From Anniella stebbinsi (taxonomy: Eukaryota > Chordata > Lepidosauria > Squamata > Anniellidae), in NCBI GenBank assembly GCA_029215795.1, contig JARDYH010000002.1, positions 109,366,501 through 109,430,500 on the forward strand: a stretch of 64,000 nt of DNA. Reading direction: 5' to 3'. A model generated the notes under the pieces. The model did no database searches. It was given only the letters and a program-made list of their open reading frames with translations, and was not told the origin of the DNA. This document shows, piece after piece, positions 37,201-45,410 of this stretch; within the stretch, counting starts at the first letter, position 1; the number at the start of each line of letters is the position of its first letter. Both the position numbers and the translations under genes were made by a program.

Positions 37201-38932
37201 ACTTCAGTATATAGCATGTAATGGAGCAAATCCACCCTTTTCCCACCACCACCCTTATTTTGTGTATTAAACTGTTATCAAAACATCTGAAGAGATCGCC
37301 GATCTTTGTTAAGAGATATGGAATGTATGCCTCTAGAAAGAGCATCTAAAGGAAGATAAGATTCTAAATGCTAGAAAACAGAAGTACTGAAGCATTCTGC
37401 CTGGATGTGAAAAATCCTGGTTGGCCTTGGACAGTTAACTATACCTTGTGGCGGTTGCCACGATAAAATGGGATAATACCACATAGGCCAGACTTCCCCA
37501 ACCTGGCACCCTTCAAATGTGTTGGACTCCCATACTGACTGGGAATTATGGGGTTGTAATCAACACATCTGGAAGATCCAGATTGGAAAAGGCTGACACA
37601 GGCCACCCTGATCTTTGGAAGAAGGGTATGATGGAACAGGTGGATGCAGACATACTTCCCATGTAGGAGGTGATGGATAAGGGATTTTATTTTTTTTAGA
37701 AAACACGCACAACCATGCACAAACGATATGAAGACAGATAGAAAGCACTGCAGTAAAGGAGAAGTGAGCATGAAAGCAGCTGAAGAACAAACAATGAGAA
37801 GTACACAGTGTTGTAGATTATTTCAGAGTACAAACTACAGGCAATACCGCAAGGAGTAAGGCAAGGGGTATTAAAGCAACCTGAGGAAATGGGAGTGGAG
37901 AAGAGGGGAAAGGTGCTCTCAGACAGCATCAAGTAAAATGCAACAAAGGTGTGTAGAGTTTGGCAAGAACACCAGTACTGAGTGAGGCTCCTGTGCAGAT
38001 TCACCCTAAGAACAGACTCAATGCAGGGTCGCCACAGGGAAAGGATGCAATGAAGCACCACCACTATACAACCTTATGTGTATGGGGAGGAGGGCAGAAA
38101 TGGGAGACAGGGCAGGTAAACAGTGGGTCAACAAAACTTCGGACTCAATGGAAGAAAAGCATGGAGGCTGGGGAAGCAAAAACAGTGGGGTGGTTAGCAC
38201 CACTTTATTAACGAGGATGGGAAGTGGGGAGGTAAGCGATAGTACTCTTTGTCCTACCAACTGGCAAAAAAAGAGAAAAAAATCTGAGACAGGCAGCTGC
38301 AAGAGGGATGCACTTGCAACATTGTCTTTAAGTCTATTATTTTCCCTTTCATGCACTTTTATTTTCATCCCTTACTTCAAGCACTTTTAAGCTGCAGCTG
38401 CAACCTGATACATTTATAATACAAAATATCAGGGTTGGAATGTTTTTGATTGGAGGATGGTGGTGTGTGGCAACAGCGATGGTAATTCGACTGCTATTTT
38501 ATATTCCGGGTTGCAACGGGGAGCCGGCTCAGAGCGCAGGAGCAGGCATGAGTGGGATTAGATAGGAAAGGGGTTTAGGGGACTCCACCCCGCCCCAATC
38601 TATTTATTTTTAGTTGCATAAGTTATTGCAACCCACTCCAGGAATGGGGGGGGGGAGTTAAAAAACAAGCACCCCAAACCCGAATAAATATAAACATACC
38701 AAGGTGTCGACTGGGATGGAGGGAAGGGGGATGCAATTGGTGGAAATGGGAGAGGGTGGAGAGAAGACTTGGAACCTGAGAAGGTAAATCTGTACCTGAA
38801 GAGGGAACGAAGGGAGGTTTTAGGTGATATCAGGATGATGAAGTCTCACTCTCGCTTCATCCCCCCCCCCCCACGCGCACACACACACACCTTTCCCCTC
38901 ACCTGCGAGGCGGCGCTCCCGCAGCAGCCCAT
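6096..38932 (-). CDS. SLC44A1: Choline transporter-like protein 1 (SLC44A1/CTL1), 5' part, four spliced exons
   Basis: SLC44A1 is a multi-pass plasma-membrane and mitochondrial transporter that moves choline (and, as reported for the family, ethanolamine) for phospholipid synthesis. The joined exons 38903-38932, 19892-19981, 18858-19000 and 6096-6232 encode 133 residues plus one base of codon 134. All three introns have GT-AG ends and the phases agree. The protein starts [10 protein letters not shown], continues through [19 protein letters not shown], then a first membrane span (about residues 28-50, [20 protein letters not shown]). After that comes the conserved [14 protein letters not shown] stretch and the start of the large extracellular loop with CALCV/CP-type cysteines. 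This matches my recollection of vertebrate SLC44A1 nearly residue for residue. Gly2 followed by Cys3-Cys4 suggests possible N-terminal lipidation (inference). Later exons, including most membrane spans, are outside the window. The chosen start has a strong Kozak context (CCGCCATGG). Confidence 0.97.
8057..8776 (+). mobile_element. Solo LTR of an endogenous retrovirus
   Basis: A 720-base block begins TGTGGGATATG, ends TTTCTAACA and is flanked by exact 5-bp duplications CTACC (8052-8056 and 8777-8781), as left by retroviral integrase. Two AATAAA-type signals (8625-8631 and 8706-8712) near the 3' side support plus orientation. No gag, pol or env sequence adjoins it, so it is a solo LTR left by recombination between the two LTRs. 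It splits an older LINE tail: the sequence before 8052 and after 8781 reads together as the 'ataccgcccaatagcc' type of tail seen again at 8895. Confidence 0.85.
8782..9245 (-). mobile_element. L2-type LINE 3' end(s), minus strand
   Basis: Read on the minus strand, the segment about 9070-9240 encodes a degenerate C-terminus of the kind [20 protein letters not shown] with frame changes, equivalent to the '[18 protein letters not shown]' tail of L2-type reverse transcriptase ORFs. It is followed by a 3' UTR with 'CCGCCCAGAGAGCTTCGGC' and a TAA-type tail (TTA repeats on plus at 8857-8890). A second, older tail adjoins at 8782-8845. Confidence 0.75.
9250..9380 (-). mobile_element. L2-type LINE fragment, minus strand
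   Basis: The text 'TTTTCAGGAGGCAGTTAAA' through 'GGTGCTGCTACAGAGAAGG' matches the minus-strand LINE copy at about 46527-46620 ('TTTTCAGGAGGCATTTAAA', 'GGTGCCACTACCGAGAAGG'). Heavily mutated. Confidence 0.6.
9385..9560 (+). mobile_element. L2-type LINE 3' end fragment, plus strand
   Basis: Translation shows [17 protein letters not shown], like the 'FRRxLKTFLFxxAF' end of L2-type ORFs. An AT-rich 3' UTR follows, ending 'AAATTGTGAACTGC' and a G-run. It lies head to head with the fragment at 9250-9380. Confidence 0.5.
10465..10565 (+). repeat. Interspersed repeat of the 'GATGAAGAGATC...TAATAAAGG' family
   Basis: Shares 'cagatgaagagatccgga', a 'ttggcctaacaaagg' block and 'attacactaatatgg' with copies at about 41908-41998 and 48257-48335. 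The class is not known to me; it could be a SINE or an LTR-derived 3' end. Confidence 0.6.
12480..12700 (+). mobile_element. MIR-like SINE fragment
   Basis: Contains the order 'ttatccttacaacagctcc', then a variable part, then 'gtgagatttgaactagga', matching the MIR pattern of 'cctcacaacaaccctgtgag' and 'cagagctgggattcgaaccc'. Old and diverged. Confidence 0.5.
13217..13252. repeat. (AT)n microsatellite
   Basis: About seventeen perfect AT repeats. Confidence 0.97.
13692..14102. mobile_element. Harbinger-like MITE, itself interrupted
   Basis: The element starts GGCCAGATCTACACCAAGCA and ends with the near complement (TGCTTGGTGTAGATTGGGCC). It is flanked by the 3-bp duplication TTA (13689-13691 and 14103-14105), the TWA type expected of PIF/Harbinger elements. 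Subtracting the LINE tail inserted at 13736-13915 and its 8-bp duplication leaves 223 bases, the same length as the intact copy at 24226-24448. No transposase is present, so it must be mobilised in trans. Confidence 0.85.
13736..13915 (+). mobile_element. LINE 3'-end insertion inside the MITE
   Basis: This is a 3' UTR-only insertion ending in the squamate-type 'CCCGCCTCGATCCAGACGG' to 'AGGCGGGTAAGAAATAAA' hairpin and a (TTA)n tail. It is flanked by the direct repeat AAGTGGTA (13728-13735 and 13916-13923), the duplication made on target-primed insertion. Confidence 0.85.
14551..14775 (-). mobile_element. tRNA-headed SINE, minus strand
   Basis: On the minus strand the sequence begins with a tRNA-like head, including an A-box-like 'GGCTCAGTGATAGAGCAC' and a B-box-like 'GGTTTAATCCCTGGC' (RNA polymerase III promoter). 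The body ends 'ACTGGTATAAGGCATCTTCC' and 'TGTGTTCC'. A second partial tRNA-like head ('CATAGCTCTGTGGTAGAGCT') lies at 14738-14765, so two copies or a dimer may be present. I recognise this as a common squamate SINE type but give no family name. Confidence 0.75.
17455..17936. mobile_element. hAT-like element with nested palindrome
   Basis: Ends are CAGGGGTCTGCAACCTGG and, at the right, 'TTTCCTACCCCTG', flanked by a perfect 8-bp duplication CTCTAGTG (17447-17454 and 17937-17944), the size made by hAT transposases. A separate palindromic element occupies about 17643-17829. No coding capacity. Confidence 0.8.
17643..17829. mobile_element. Palindromic MITE inside the hAT-like element
   Basis: Arms 17648-17666 (GTTCAGACAATACGCTAAG) and 17806-17824 (CTTAGCGTGTCGTCTGAAC) are inverted repeats with two mismatches. 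The symmetry continues inward around 'GTTAACCACTGTGG'. Target duplication is not clear. Confidence 0.7.
18858..19000 (-). CDS. SLC44A1: SLC44A1 coding exon 3
   Basis: This exon has 143 bases: 47 codons plus two bases (AA) of a split Lys codon. The acceptor is TTTGTTCCCAG and the donor GTGAGT. It encodes the end of transmembrane helix 1 ([16 protein letters not shown]) and the hallmark [15 protein letters not shown] motif of the SLC44 family. A more variable stretch follows ([17 protein letters not shown]), which matches the known variable part of the first extracellular loop. Confidence 0.98.
19001..19891 (-). other. SLC44A1: SLC44A1 intron 2
   Basis: Short intron of 891 bases with GTAAGT donor and TTCCCAG acceptor. 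No repeat or gene is evident in it. Confidence 0.93.
19892..19981 (-). CDS. SLC44A1: SLC44A1 coding exon 2
   Basis: Ninety bases, 30 codons, phase 0 at both ends. The exon begins after TGTCCTAG with AGC TCC AAG and ends ATG before GTAAGT. It encodes the cytosolic [19 protein letters not shown] segment and the first half of transmembrane helix 1 ([11 protein letters not shown]). It is too short and in the wrong frame to stand out as an open reading frame, so it was found by matching the known protein. Confidence 0.97.
21800..22200 (+). mobile_element. MIR-like fragments
   Basis: About 21860-21910 reads 'tattttacagatggaaaaac' then 'tgagtctgaaagtga', as in the MIR core. About 22140-22180 reads 'tggctgagctggaatgtgaa' 'ctcgagacc', as in its 3' part. 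Probably two old fragments. Confidence 0.5.
22620..22775. repeat. Low-complexity A/G and T/C foldback
   Basis: Alternating runs of A and G followed by runs of T and C give an imperfect inverted repeat. It may be a decayed MITE or a simple-sequence expansion. Confidence 0.5.
24226..24448. mobile_element. Intact Harbinger-like MITE (223 bp)
   Basis: Starts GGCCAGATCTACACCAAGCA and ends with its exact complement (TGCTTGGTGTAGATCTGGCC). It is flanked by TAA duplications (24223-24225 and 24449-24451). It is palindromic over most of its length, with a central 'GGGCCCCAACAGTTGTC'. Same family as 13692-14102; related to 58287-58509 and 61190-61655. Confidence 0.9.
26225..26305. repeat. 'Tgcaatcctatgca' repeat, diverged copy
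   Basis: Contains 'cagaagtaagtctcactgag' and 'ttcaataggatttactctta', matching copies at 30590-30681 and 39778-39871. This short interspersed repeat is unclassified by me. Confidence 0.65.
26941..26958. repeat. Poly(T) tract
   Basis: Eighteen T in a row; may mark a minus-strand retrotransposon tail, but no body is recognisable beside it. Confidence 0.8.
27735..27846. mobile_element. 'Ggactacaactcccatca' foldback repeat
   Basis: Has 'ccagatgtgttggactacaa' 'ctcccatca' and, inverted, 'gatgggagttgta'. Related copies: about 12040-12090, 29795-29895, 37487-37605, 47951-48086, 49270-49312 and 60245-60325. The 47951 copy suggests a hAT-type origin. Confidence 0.7.
29440..29721. mobile_element. Decayed foldback element ending CATCCCTA
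   Basis: Contains short inverted blocks (TTTTAAAAGTGCATTTTCCC and related) and ends 'tcgtacatcccta', like the right end of the element at 55264-55729. The left end is uncertain. Confidence 0.4.
29795..29895. mobile_element. hAT-type foldback repeat, decayed copy
   Basis: 'Tgatggcagttgtagaacaa' and 'gggccacaagttgcccaccc' match the right half of the 47951-48086 element. Confidence 0.6.
30590..30681. repeat. 'Tgcaatcctatgca' repeat, good copy
   Basis: Starts 'gactgcaatcctacacac', contains 'acctgggagtaaaacctatt', and ends 'cgcataggattgcactgta', so its ends are inverted copies of each other (GCAATCCTA / TAGGATTGC). Confidence 0.8.
31590..31743. mobile_element. hAT-like MITE, old copy
   Basis: Shares 'gatgaaaagggaatttcacc', 'caactgttaaagatacagga' and the right end 'atatggtcaccctа'-type terminus with the cluster at 59082-61537. 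The left end is eroded. Confidence 0.75.
33703..33728. repeat. (AT)n microsatellite
   Basis: About twelve AT repeats. Confidence 0.95.
33797..33832. repeat. Perfect 14-bp hairpin
   Basis: CCTATAAACAAGTT, an 8-base loop, then the exact complement. No element is recognisable around it. Confidence 0.85.
34147..34267. mobile_element. Palindromic MITE core
   Basis: Arms 34147-34190 and 34224-34267 (for example GGGGTTGTTCGAGGGTTA against TAACCCCCGAACAATCCC) are 44 bases each with few mismatches. The element may extend to about 34080-34310. Confidence 0.7.
35380..35400. repeat. (ATTC)n microsatellite
   Basis: Short run of ATTC repeats. Confidence 0.85.
35416..35535. mobile_element. Palindromic MITE with 'tgcaatcctatgca' ends
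   Basis: The left arm TGCAATCCTATGCATGTTTA (35416 on) and the right arm ending 35535 are complements with one mismatch over 23 bases. A second inner pair (CTACAACTCACAG against CTCGCAGTTGTAG) encloses the centre. It shares terminal sequence with the repeats at 30590 and 39778. Confidence 0.8.
36225..36552. repeat. Possible foldback element
   Basis: Several inverted blocks are visible: AAGCCAGGAATACTCTGTCC near CTGGCTTGGTTA, and GGTAACCCAGGGTTTT / AAACTTGGGTTACC at 36499-36531. Boundaries not resolved. Confidence 0.4.
36656..36745. repeat. Exact 45-bp tandem duplication
   Basis: Two identical 45-base units (36656-36700 and 36701-36745, beginning TGGGTGTTATACATTG). The lack of differences implies a recent duplication or an assembly error. 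Confidence 0.95.
37487..37605. mobile_element. 'Ttccccaacctggcaccctt' foldback repeat
   Basis: 'Aatgtgttggactcccata' and, inverted, 'gttgtaatcaacacatctgg' followed by 'ggaaaaggctg'. Family of 27735-27846 and 60245-60325. Confidence 0.65.
38877..38893. repeat. (CA)n microsatellite at exon 1 donor
   Basis: Short CA run and poly(C) only about ten bases inside intron 1 from the SLC44A1 exon 1 donor. Confidence 0.9.
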
Positions 38933-39620
38933 GGCGGGCTCGGGTCTGGGTCTCTGCCGCGGGCTCCAGGCATCCAAGCGCCGCGATTTCCCGGTCGCCC
39001 GCCCGGCCCCAGGGCGACGGCGGCGGCGGGAGCGGCAGCAAGGCGGCGGGGGAGGAAGGGAGGGAGGGGGCGGGGAGGGGGAGGAAGGGGCGAGAAGGAG
39101 GGGGCGCTTGCTCCGCCGCGAGTGCTACGAGCGCTGCTCGTTCCCTCAGTCAGTCAGGCAGTCGCTCGCTCGGTATATCCGCAGCGGCGTCTCGAATCCC
39201 TTCACTAAGGCGGCGGCGGCGGCGGCTCCTGGTTCCTCCTCCCGCATCCCAGCGTCGCGCGGCGTTCCTGAGGGCGGGGCTCGGCGCGAGGGAGGAAAGG
39301 CGGAGGGGGGGGCAGCGGGAAGAAGAGGAGCTGTAGCAACACAACAGCAAGGCAGCCGGGGCTTTGCTGCCGGGGCTTGAGCCTCGCCTCGCCTCGCTTC
39401 CACCAACCAGGCTGCCTCGCGACCTAGAAACAGGCTCGGAACCCTCACTCCCGGGGACGCGGGGGAGAGCCGAGCCGAATTGCGGAGAGCACACGCAGGA
39501 GCTGCCCGTGGAAATTGCTGCGGGCGAAAGAGAGCGCCTGCCTGGCTTCCACCCTCCGCAGTGGAGTGTGAGGGGAGGCTGTACGTGGCGCCTGCCCCTA
39601 CACGTTAAAAATGCCCGGCT
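38880..39620 (-). promoter_or_regulatory. SLC44A1: CpG-island promoter and 5' UTR region of SLC44A1
   Basis: A sharply bounded GC- and CpG-rich block covers coding exon 1 and about 690 bases upstream of the ATG. It contains GC boxes of the Sp1/KLF type (GGGGGCGGGG near 39066-39075 and GGGCGGGGCT near 39274-39283), several purine-rich runs and a (GGC)n tract near 39209-39227. I see no convincing TATA box at a suitable place, which fits a broad housekeeping-type promoter. The transcription start cannot be fixed. Divergent plus-strand transcription is common at such islands but is only inferred here. Confidence 0.85.
38903..38932 (-). CDS. SLC44A1: SLC44A1 coding exon 1
   Basis: The coding part of the first exon is ten codons, [10 protein letters not shown], followed directly by the donor GTGAGG. 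It ends in phase 0 and joins AGC (Ser11) of exon 2. The ATG lies in CCGCCATGGG, a near-ideal initiation context, inside the CpG island. As I recall the human protein, its N-terminus has two more residues (a longer Ser/Ala run) before the shared Q-SSKREW junction. The 5' UTR continues to higher coordinates, but its end cannot be placed from sequence. Confidence 0.95.
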
Positions 39621-39777
39621 CGCTTCCGGCTTGTCTGGGGTGTTTTGTTTTGTTCTTTAAATTGACGCACCTCTTCTGTTCTTGTACTTCTCTCGTTTAA
39701 TTTACTCTCTGCGGGAGGCTGGTGAGAGGTGCAGCAAAATATTAAGTACGTCAATTTAGGAGCTGTCTTTTTCTTTT

Positions 39778-39871
39778 AGGCTGCAATCCTATGCCCACTT
39801 ATCTTGAAGTAAGCTCATTGAAACCAGCGGGACTTACTTCTGAGTAAGCACGTCTAGAATTACGCTGTTGA
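39778..39871. repeat. 'Tgcaatcctatgca' repeat
   Basis: Reads 'ggctgcaatcctatgcccac', 'ttgaagtaagctcattgaaa', 'cgggacttacttctgagtaa'. It sits at the edge of the CpG island. Further diverged copies lie at about 40730-40800 and 42375-42450. Confidence 0.75.
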
Positions 39872-40849
39872 TCACTTTTATTGGTCCTCATATCCCTGCG
39901 TGACCTTGGGCAGGTCCCTTGCGCTCTTTCCTGTTCCTGTCGTTATTCACAGAGATACAGTTTCCCATTATGTTTTGGTTGTGTTATGACCATTCAATCT
40001 CTGTTGTGTCTGGACCAATTGGGGAAAAAAACAAATAGGAAAGTTATAGGGGAATCGCACAAGCACATGAGAAACCTACCAATGATCTGAAATTGGGTTG
40101 TTGGTTTATGTTCAAAAGGCATGTCATATTAAAATATGGTTATCATATTAAAGCAATAATATATCGGCTTTCTTATTCTGAAAAAAAGTCCTTGTCAGGA
40201 TTATTGCCCAGAAAAAGATTAAAAGTTTACTCCAAACTCAAGAAAAGAGAACGTTTGCAGCTTCCAGACAAGGGTTTTCTACATGTGCAGGAAAATGTTA
40301 GAAAAAGTGGAGTGGATGCGCAATGATTGGGATATGTACACAACATACCAAACATGAGGAAATGCAGTTAGTTATATGCAACTAAAAAACTTCCTTGGTG
40401 GCTTTTTTTTTTTTTTTGATTCAGAGTGAACCATTTTGAAATCATATCTTCTGTCATCTTCAGCCATTTTCCTCTCCTTTTTTAAACATACATCCTAAAG
40501 TCATGGACAGGGGAAAGTGATATTGAAGTAGTTCTCAATTTCAGTTCCCCGTCTTTAAAATGGTAGAGATAATAATGTGCATGACAGGATTGCGCTAAGG
40601 ATTGTAAAAAGATCCCTAAACTTAAAGATGCTTTATAAATAATCATAATTGTTGCTGTCTTAATTGTGCTGCATTGTTAGAGGAGATAGTTTTGTGACTT
40701 GCATTACCAAAGGCACAAGCCTTCAAACATTCACTGAGAAGTAGTCTTGTTGAGATTAGTGGGACCGTTATGGAATTGCAATCTGGCTTCAGCCTAAGTA
40801 GGAGGTAGTTAATTTCTTATCTCACTGCTCTGCATAGTAACATGACACA

Positions 40850-41005
40850 TCTATTATTTATTTCTATCTCTAGATAAATATATCTATGTGCCATCAATGT
40901 GTGTGGCACAGGGAAGATAACAGTGGAAAATCTATTATTCATTTCTATATATAGATATATCTATGTGCCATCAATGTGTGTGGCACAGGGAAAACAACAG
41001 AGAAA
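40850..41005. repeat. 81-bp tandem duplication
   Basis: Units starting at 40850 and 40931 share 'tatctatgtgccatcaatgt' and 'gtgtggcacaggga', with small differences between them. Confidence 0.9.
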
Positions 41006-41459
41006 GAAGAGGGAAATGGTGGCAAGGATCAATGGAAATAATCATTTTGCTTGCATGTACCTAGGCTTAGTTACAGTACTGTATGGCGAGTAGGGAATTG
41101 TGCTACAAAGGATTAATGGAAAGTGTGGGTTTCTGTGGGACTGCTTCCAGGAAGAGGGCTCCTAGCACTATCAAATAAAAGGCATTGTGCAATTATTCAA
41201 TCTTTTCATTCTCAACATTTTTTTTTCTGATAAGAAATAAAAATGGAAGAAGCAGTGGGAAAATATAGGAAGGTTATGCATTGAAGACAATGTCCTCTTG
41301 ACCCCCTGAAAATTGTGCAAATGAGGAAGGGCAGTTGCTTCCTAGTCTCCTCGGAGGCCCTTTCCTTTTTCAGATCTTTAACTCTGTCTCAGAAACTCCC
41401 CAACAACTTTCAACTCCCTCCTTAGAAAGCCCCTTTCGGAAGGAGGGTGGGGGAGGCTG

Positions 41460-41545
41460 ACTTGATGAAGTCATGGTGTCTGCGCTATCTGCCTGAGGGA
41501 GGGGAAAAAAGGCTTTGATGAAGTCATGGTGTCTGCATCATCTGT
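41460..41545. repeat. About 53-bp tandem duplication
   Basis: 'Ttgatgaagtcatggtgtct' occurs at about 41462 and 41515, with a similar following stretch. Confidence 0.85.
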
Positions 41546-41904
41546 TTGATCACAATCTTGAAGTATGGAGCAGGGGAGGAAGGGGCTGCAGACATTCCAA
41601 TAAGGCAGGCGATGTGATGGTTTCAGCGTCAACTAGAGCTGCTTCTATGACTGCTGGGAGTAAGAAACAGAAAAGTGTAATCCCCAATTTTGAAAATATA
41701 AAATCCAGCTGTTACTTTCCATTTGAGTGAAGCACACAGGCTGCTTTTATTGGTAGAAAAAAGAGAGAGAAACTAAGCAGTTTTTATATTAATAAAGCTG
41801 GAGAATTCAATCACCACTAGAGCCTTATTTGAATTTCCTATTCCATCTCAAGTCAGCCTTTTTCTCCCCTCTTGCCAGTGCCACCCCTACCAACTTTTTG
41901 TAAC

Positions 41905-42000
41905 ATCTTGTCTGATGAAGGGATCTGGAGATCTCAAAAGCTTGTGCATCTTTTATGAGTTTTGGTTGGCTTAATAAAGGTATTACACTAATGTAGACTA
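41905..42000 (+). repeat. 'GATGAAGAGATC' family repeat
   Basis: 'Tgatgaagggatctggagat', 'ctcaaaagcttgtgcatctt', 'ttggcttaataaaggtatta'. Copies at 10465 and 48257. Confidence 0.7.
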
Positions 42001-44279
42001 AATAGCAAAAATAGCCATGTTGCTCCCAAAATCTATAGTTGAGTAATGCCTTTATTAGAATCAACTAAAATATCACAGAAGAGTATGCAAGCTTTTGAAG
42101 CAAGGAATTGGGGGGGGGGGGACAAGAAAGTCCCAAATTTAGGCCAGCTATTGTGACGAGAGATCTGCATTTTAGACCCAGTCTCAAGATGGAGGTTTAA
42201 GACTGAATGAATTAGCCACTGCTAGGTGTTGCAGGTATCAGTTTATATCTAGGATCCTGGGGAAAAGAGGGAATGGCTGATCCCCATTTCTGAAAGCATA
42301 CAGGCCTGGCCTGTCTTCCTTAGCCTGCCTCCAGGAAAAGCATTTTATAGGACACCCTGAGGCAAAGAATTTACACCACAATCCTATGCATGTTTATCAA
42401 GAATAAATTCAATGACCCTTAGCCCCAGTAAGTGTGTTTTGGATTGCAGCCTTATTTAGAGATCCTTCAGATGGGGGAATTACATTCCCTTACCATTGCT
42501 TTGCTTCCTTCTTCTCTTCCACTTCTGCAATGAGCTTTAATTACATGAGGAAGAGAGTAGCAACCCCATGGCTTGTACAGTTCAATGCAGTTGGATGGGA
42601 CAGCGCCCTCTAGTGGGCATTTTATAGTGCAACTTTGCCTGCACATGGCAGGAAAAAACTTGACAAATACCAATATATCCCAGAAGAGTTTTTATTTTTA
42701 GCGCTAAAACTGGGAAATAGAGCAGGAGATGCACAGGAGGCTGATGGCATCGACAGAATGACTCGTGAACATCTGTGAGTGGCCAGTAACGAGTGTGCTA
42801 TGAAACACTCATTTAAAGATGCTCTTAAGTCTCTCAAGCAGAAATGGTGAACTGGAACCTGTAGTTCCACAACCTCACCACCTGAGGTCCTCTGTGAACT
42901 CCCAGCTGAGAAGAGAGGGGGTGCACCTGGAGACCATCCAGTAACACTAGAGAGCAAGGCTCCAAGCAGGATGCTGCCCTTTTACGTTTCTGTAAACTCA
43001 ACAAAAATGTGGAGTTTGTGGACCCTACTGCTCAAAAACTCAGTAGGATTCTGGACAGTGTTAAAGCAACACCCCATTTTACCCAGAGCTCTCCCAGGTT
43101 CTGCAGATCCTGAGACAGCTGCCTGCTTCTTGCTACTGGGTGGTTCAGGATTTGCTTAATGGGCTGGAATACAGGAGAATTGTTTTATTTGGCTCTCTGA
43201 CAGCATAACTCAATCAAACCGATCAGAAACTCAATCAGAACAAGAAGACAGACTGGTATCATTATAGCTATTCTATAAATACAGACCAGTTGGAAGCATA
43301 GAGCAGCCAGATGATAAGATGATTGAATCATTTTACAGTCATCCTAAATAGAACAGATTTGCATGTGAGCGATGAATCATGGAGAAGAAGTCTTAGGTGC
43401 TAATAGCAAGTGGCTTCACCTCTCCAGAATTAGCCCTAACACCTTTTCTCAAGAGTGAGCGCTTCTCCTCCAAGCAGCCTTTTTAAAATGTGCGCTTATA
43501 TTGCATGGAACGCTGTAAAGATAAGGTGTGCAACTGATGTATCTTGCCATTTCTATAAGAGGCAGGTGGTTCCCATCATTATTTTATTCACTAAAATATC
43601 TGTATTTGCATTAACATACTTCCAGTATGTTACCCAGTGAGTTTCACTTGCCCTAATCTCATCAGCCTGAATAAACTAGTTGGACCTGTTTCCATTTGTT
43701 TTCTCCAGACACTAAACAACAGGTTAGATTTTACTGACACATTACCTGGTGCAGAGATGATGTGCCAGCTAGCCAGAGACACCAAACACTGCAATGATGA
43801 TAAAGTGCCTTTCATGCTTCAAGTTTGATAAGCATTGTGTGCGTGGGCAGCAAGAGAAAAGATCTTGCCATCCTCCTGTGCTGTCAAGTACTTGCCAGCT
43901 ATTTCTTTCCATGAAAGCAGACGGACAAACTGGAGCAGGGAGGGGGTACAGAAATAAAAGCTTTGTCACAGATTTTGTGCTGTATCGTGAATGAGAGCCT
44001 GAAGACGCACATCAAATTATTTAAGTATCTAACATGAATGAGTATCTGGTTTTAAACAAATGACACCCCCCCCCCCCAAGCTCCCATTTTAAAGATAAAA
44101 CAATAGTAAGCGACGGACACTTTTGAAAGCCATGGAAGCTGGTTTTGTGTTTAAATATGTAAGTGCTAACCCATGCCACTGTAAGGTTAACCAGACCATG
44201 TAATCAGGAACAAAAACTCAGATCACAAAAGGGAAATGATACCGCTCAATTTTATCCTACAATGCAATCACTACAAATT

Positions 44280-44930
44280 CTTGGTATTTACTTATTCATT
44301 TTATTTTTAATCTGCTCAATAAATGATATTTTCTGGATGGATTATAGAAGCTAAAAGAATAAAATACAATCCAAAGCAACATCACAGGAATATAAAATAT
44401 ATAAAAAGAGCCATAAACTAAGCTCTAAAATGCCTGGGAGAAGAGAAAGGTTATTTGTTCTGGCATTGAAAAGATAGCAATGTAGGTCCCAGATGAACCT
44501 CCTGGTGAGAGCATTCCATAAATGGGGTGCCACAACTGAGAAGGCCCTCTCTTGAAGCCACCCACCTAACCTCCTTCAGCAGGTGTACCCAGAAGAAGGC
44601 CTTTGAAGATGACCTAAGACTCTCAGCAGGTACATACAGGAGGAGACATTCCTTTAGAAGTTTAGGTACTCTGGTCCCAAGCCGTTTAGTATAATAACTT
44701 TGGTCACTTGGCTATCAATAACTTATCCCATAATGGGATAATTACCAAACAACTATGGCTCTTGGCCACCTAATGTACACCTTCAACAAGAGGATGGCCA
44801 GTTCTCTAATCTTCAGGCAGAAATAAGATCTTCTCCAATCAACCTGGAACAAGGTTTCACCAATGAGATAGGCACACTGATCCTGGAATCTTTTGACCAC
44901 AGCCCAATCTACATGGACATGCATTCAGAA
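44280..44930 (-). mobile_element. L2-type LINE 3' region, minus strand, decayed
   Basis: On the minus strand, 'gagagggccttctcagttgt' 'ggcaccccatttatgg' corresponds to the REGLLS.VAPHLWN segment near the end of L2-type ORF2. It is followed by a 3' UTR and an AT-rich tail at about 44290-44420. Upstream decayed coding sequence reaches about 44930. Confidence 0.65.
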
Positions 44931-45099
44931 GCATTCCTGGTTATCTCTCGATTTTCATGAAACCCGCTTTGGTCCATCAGCAGCACACGAGGCAAGAAAA
45001 GCAGAGTATACACTACCTAAAAGCCCACTTTCACAGGTTGAACTGCACTTGAAACTGCCTTAGTTTGGGTGGGTGGGTGGAATCCCACCAGTTGAACTG

Positions 45100-45410
45100 G
45101 AGGTGCTGTTTAAATGAGAGAGGATTGTTCCCCACCCTGTCTACGCTCCCCAGCTCAGGGAAGTTTAATGGACACCTCTCCCCTCTCGTCCACTCAATAA
45201 TGCAGTAGCACTGTTTCACCCATTCCAAACAGCATAGTAGGTTACTTTTTCCACACACAATAGTAGCTTGGTTCCCCATTCACAATAACACAATAACATT
45301 TTACAGTATCTCAATGGTGGATGAGACAGGAGAGGTGTCGGCTTAATTCTGCACTTCCATTAAACTTCCCTGAGCAGGGGAGCACGGACAGGGGTGGGGA
45401 GCAAGCATCA
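45100..45410. mobile_element. Palindromic element
   Basis: Left 'tacgctccccagctcaggga' 'agtttaatgga' (from 45142) and right 'ccattaaacttccctgagca' 'ggggagcac' (45358-45386) are inverted copies. After it, 'gctactattgtgaat' recurs several times (45461-45563) as a loose direct repeat. Confidence 0.65.

Larger units (their letters stand above)
19982..38902 (-). other. SLC44A1: SLC44A1 intron 1
   Basis: Large first intron of 18,921 bases between the CpG-island exon and exon 2, with donor GTGAGG and acceptor TCCTAG. It contains MIR-like fragments, a Harbinger-like MITE, foldback elements, older copies of a short 'tgcaatcctatgca' repeat, an AT microsatellite and simple tandem duplications. Long stretches (20000-21790, 22790-24220, 24460-26220, 31750-33700 and 36750-37480) hold nothing I can name. 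First introns often carry enhancers, but I cannot identify one here. Confidence 0.9.

Noticed and set aside
38769..39380. 203-residue plus-strand open frame over the CpG island
   Set aside because: The translation is Arg/Gly/Ala-rich low complexity, runs through a CA microsatellite, poly(C) and GGC tracts, and lies opposite SLC44A1 exon 1. Composition explains the lack of stops.
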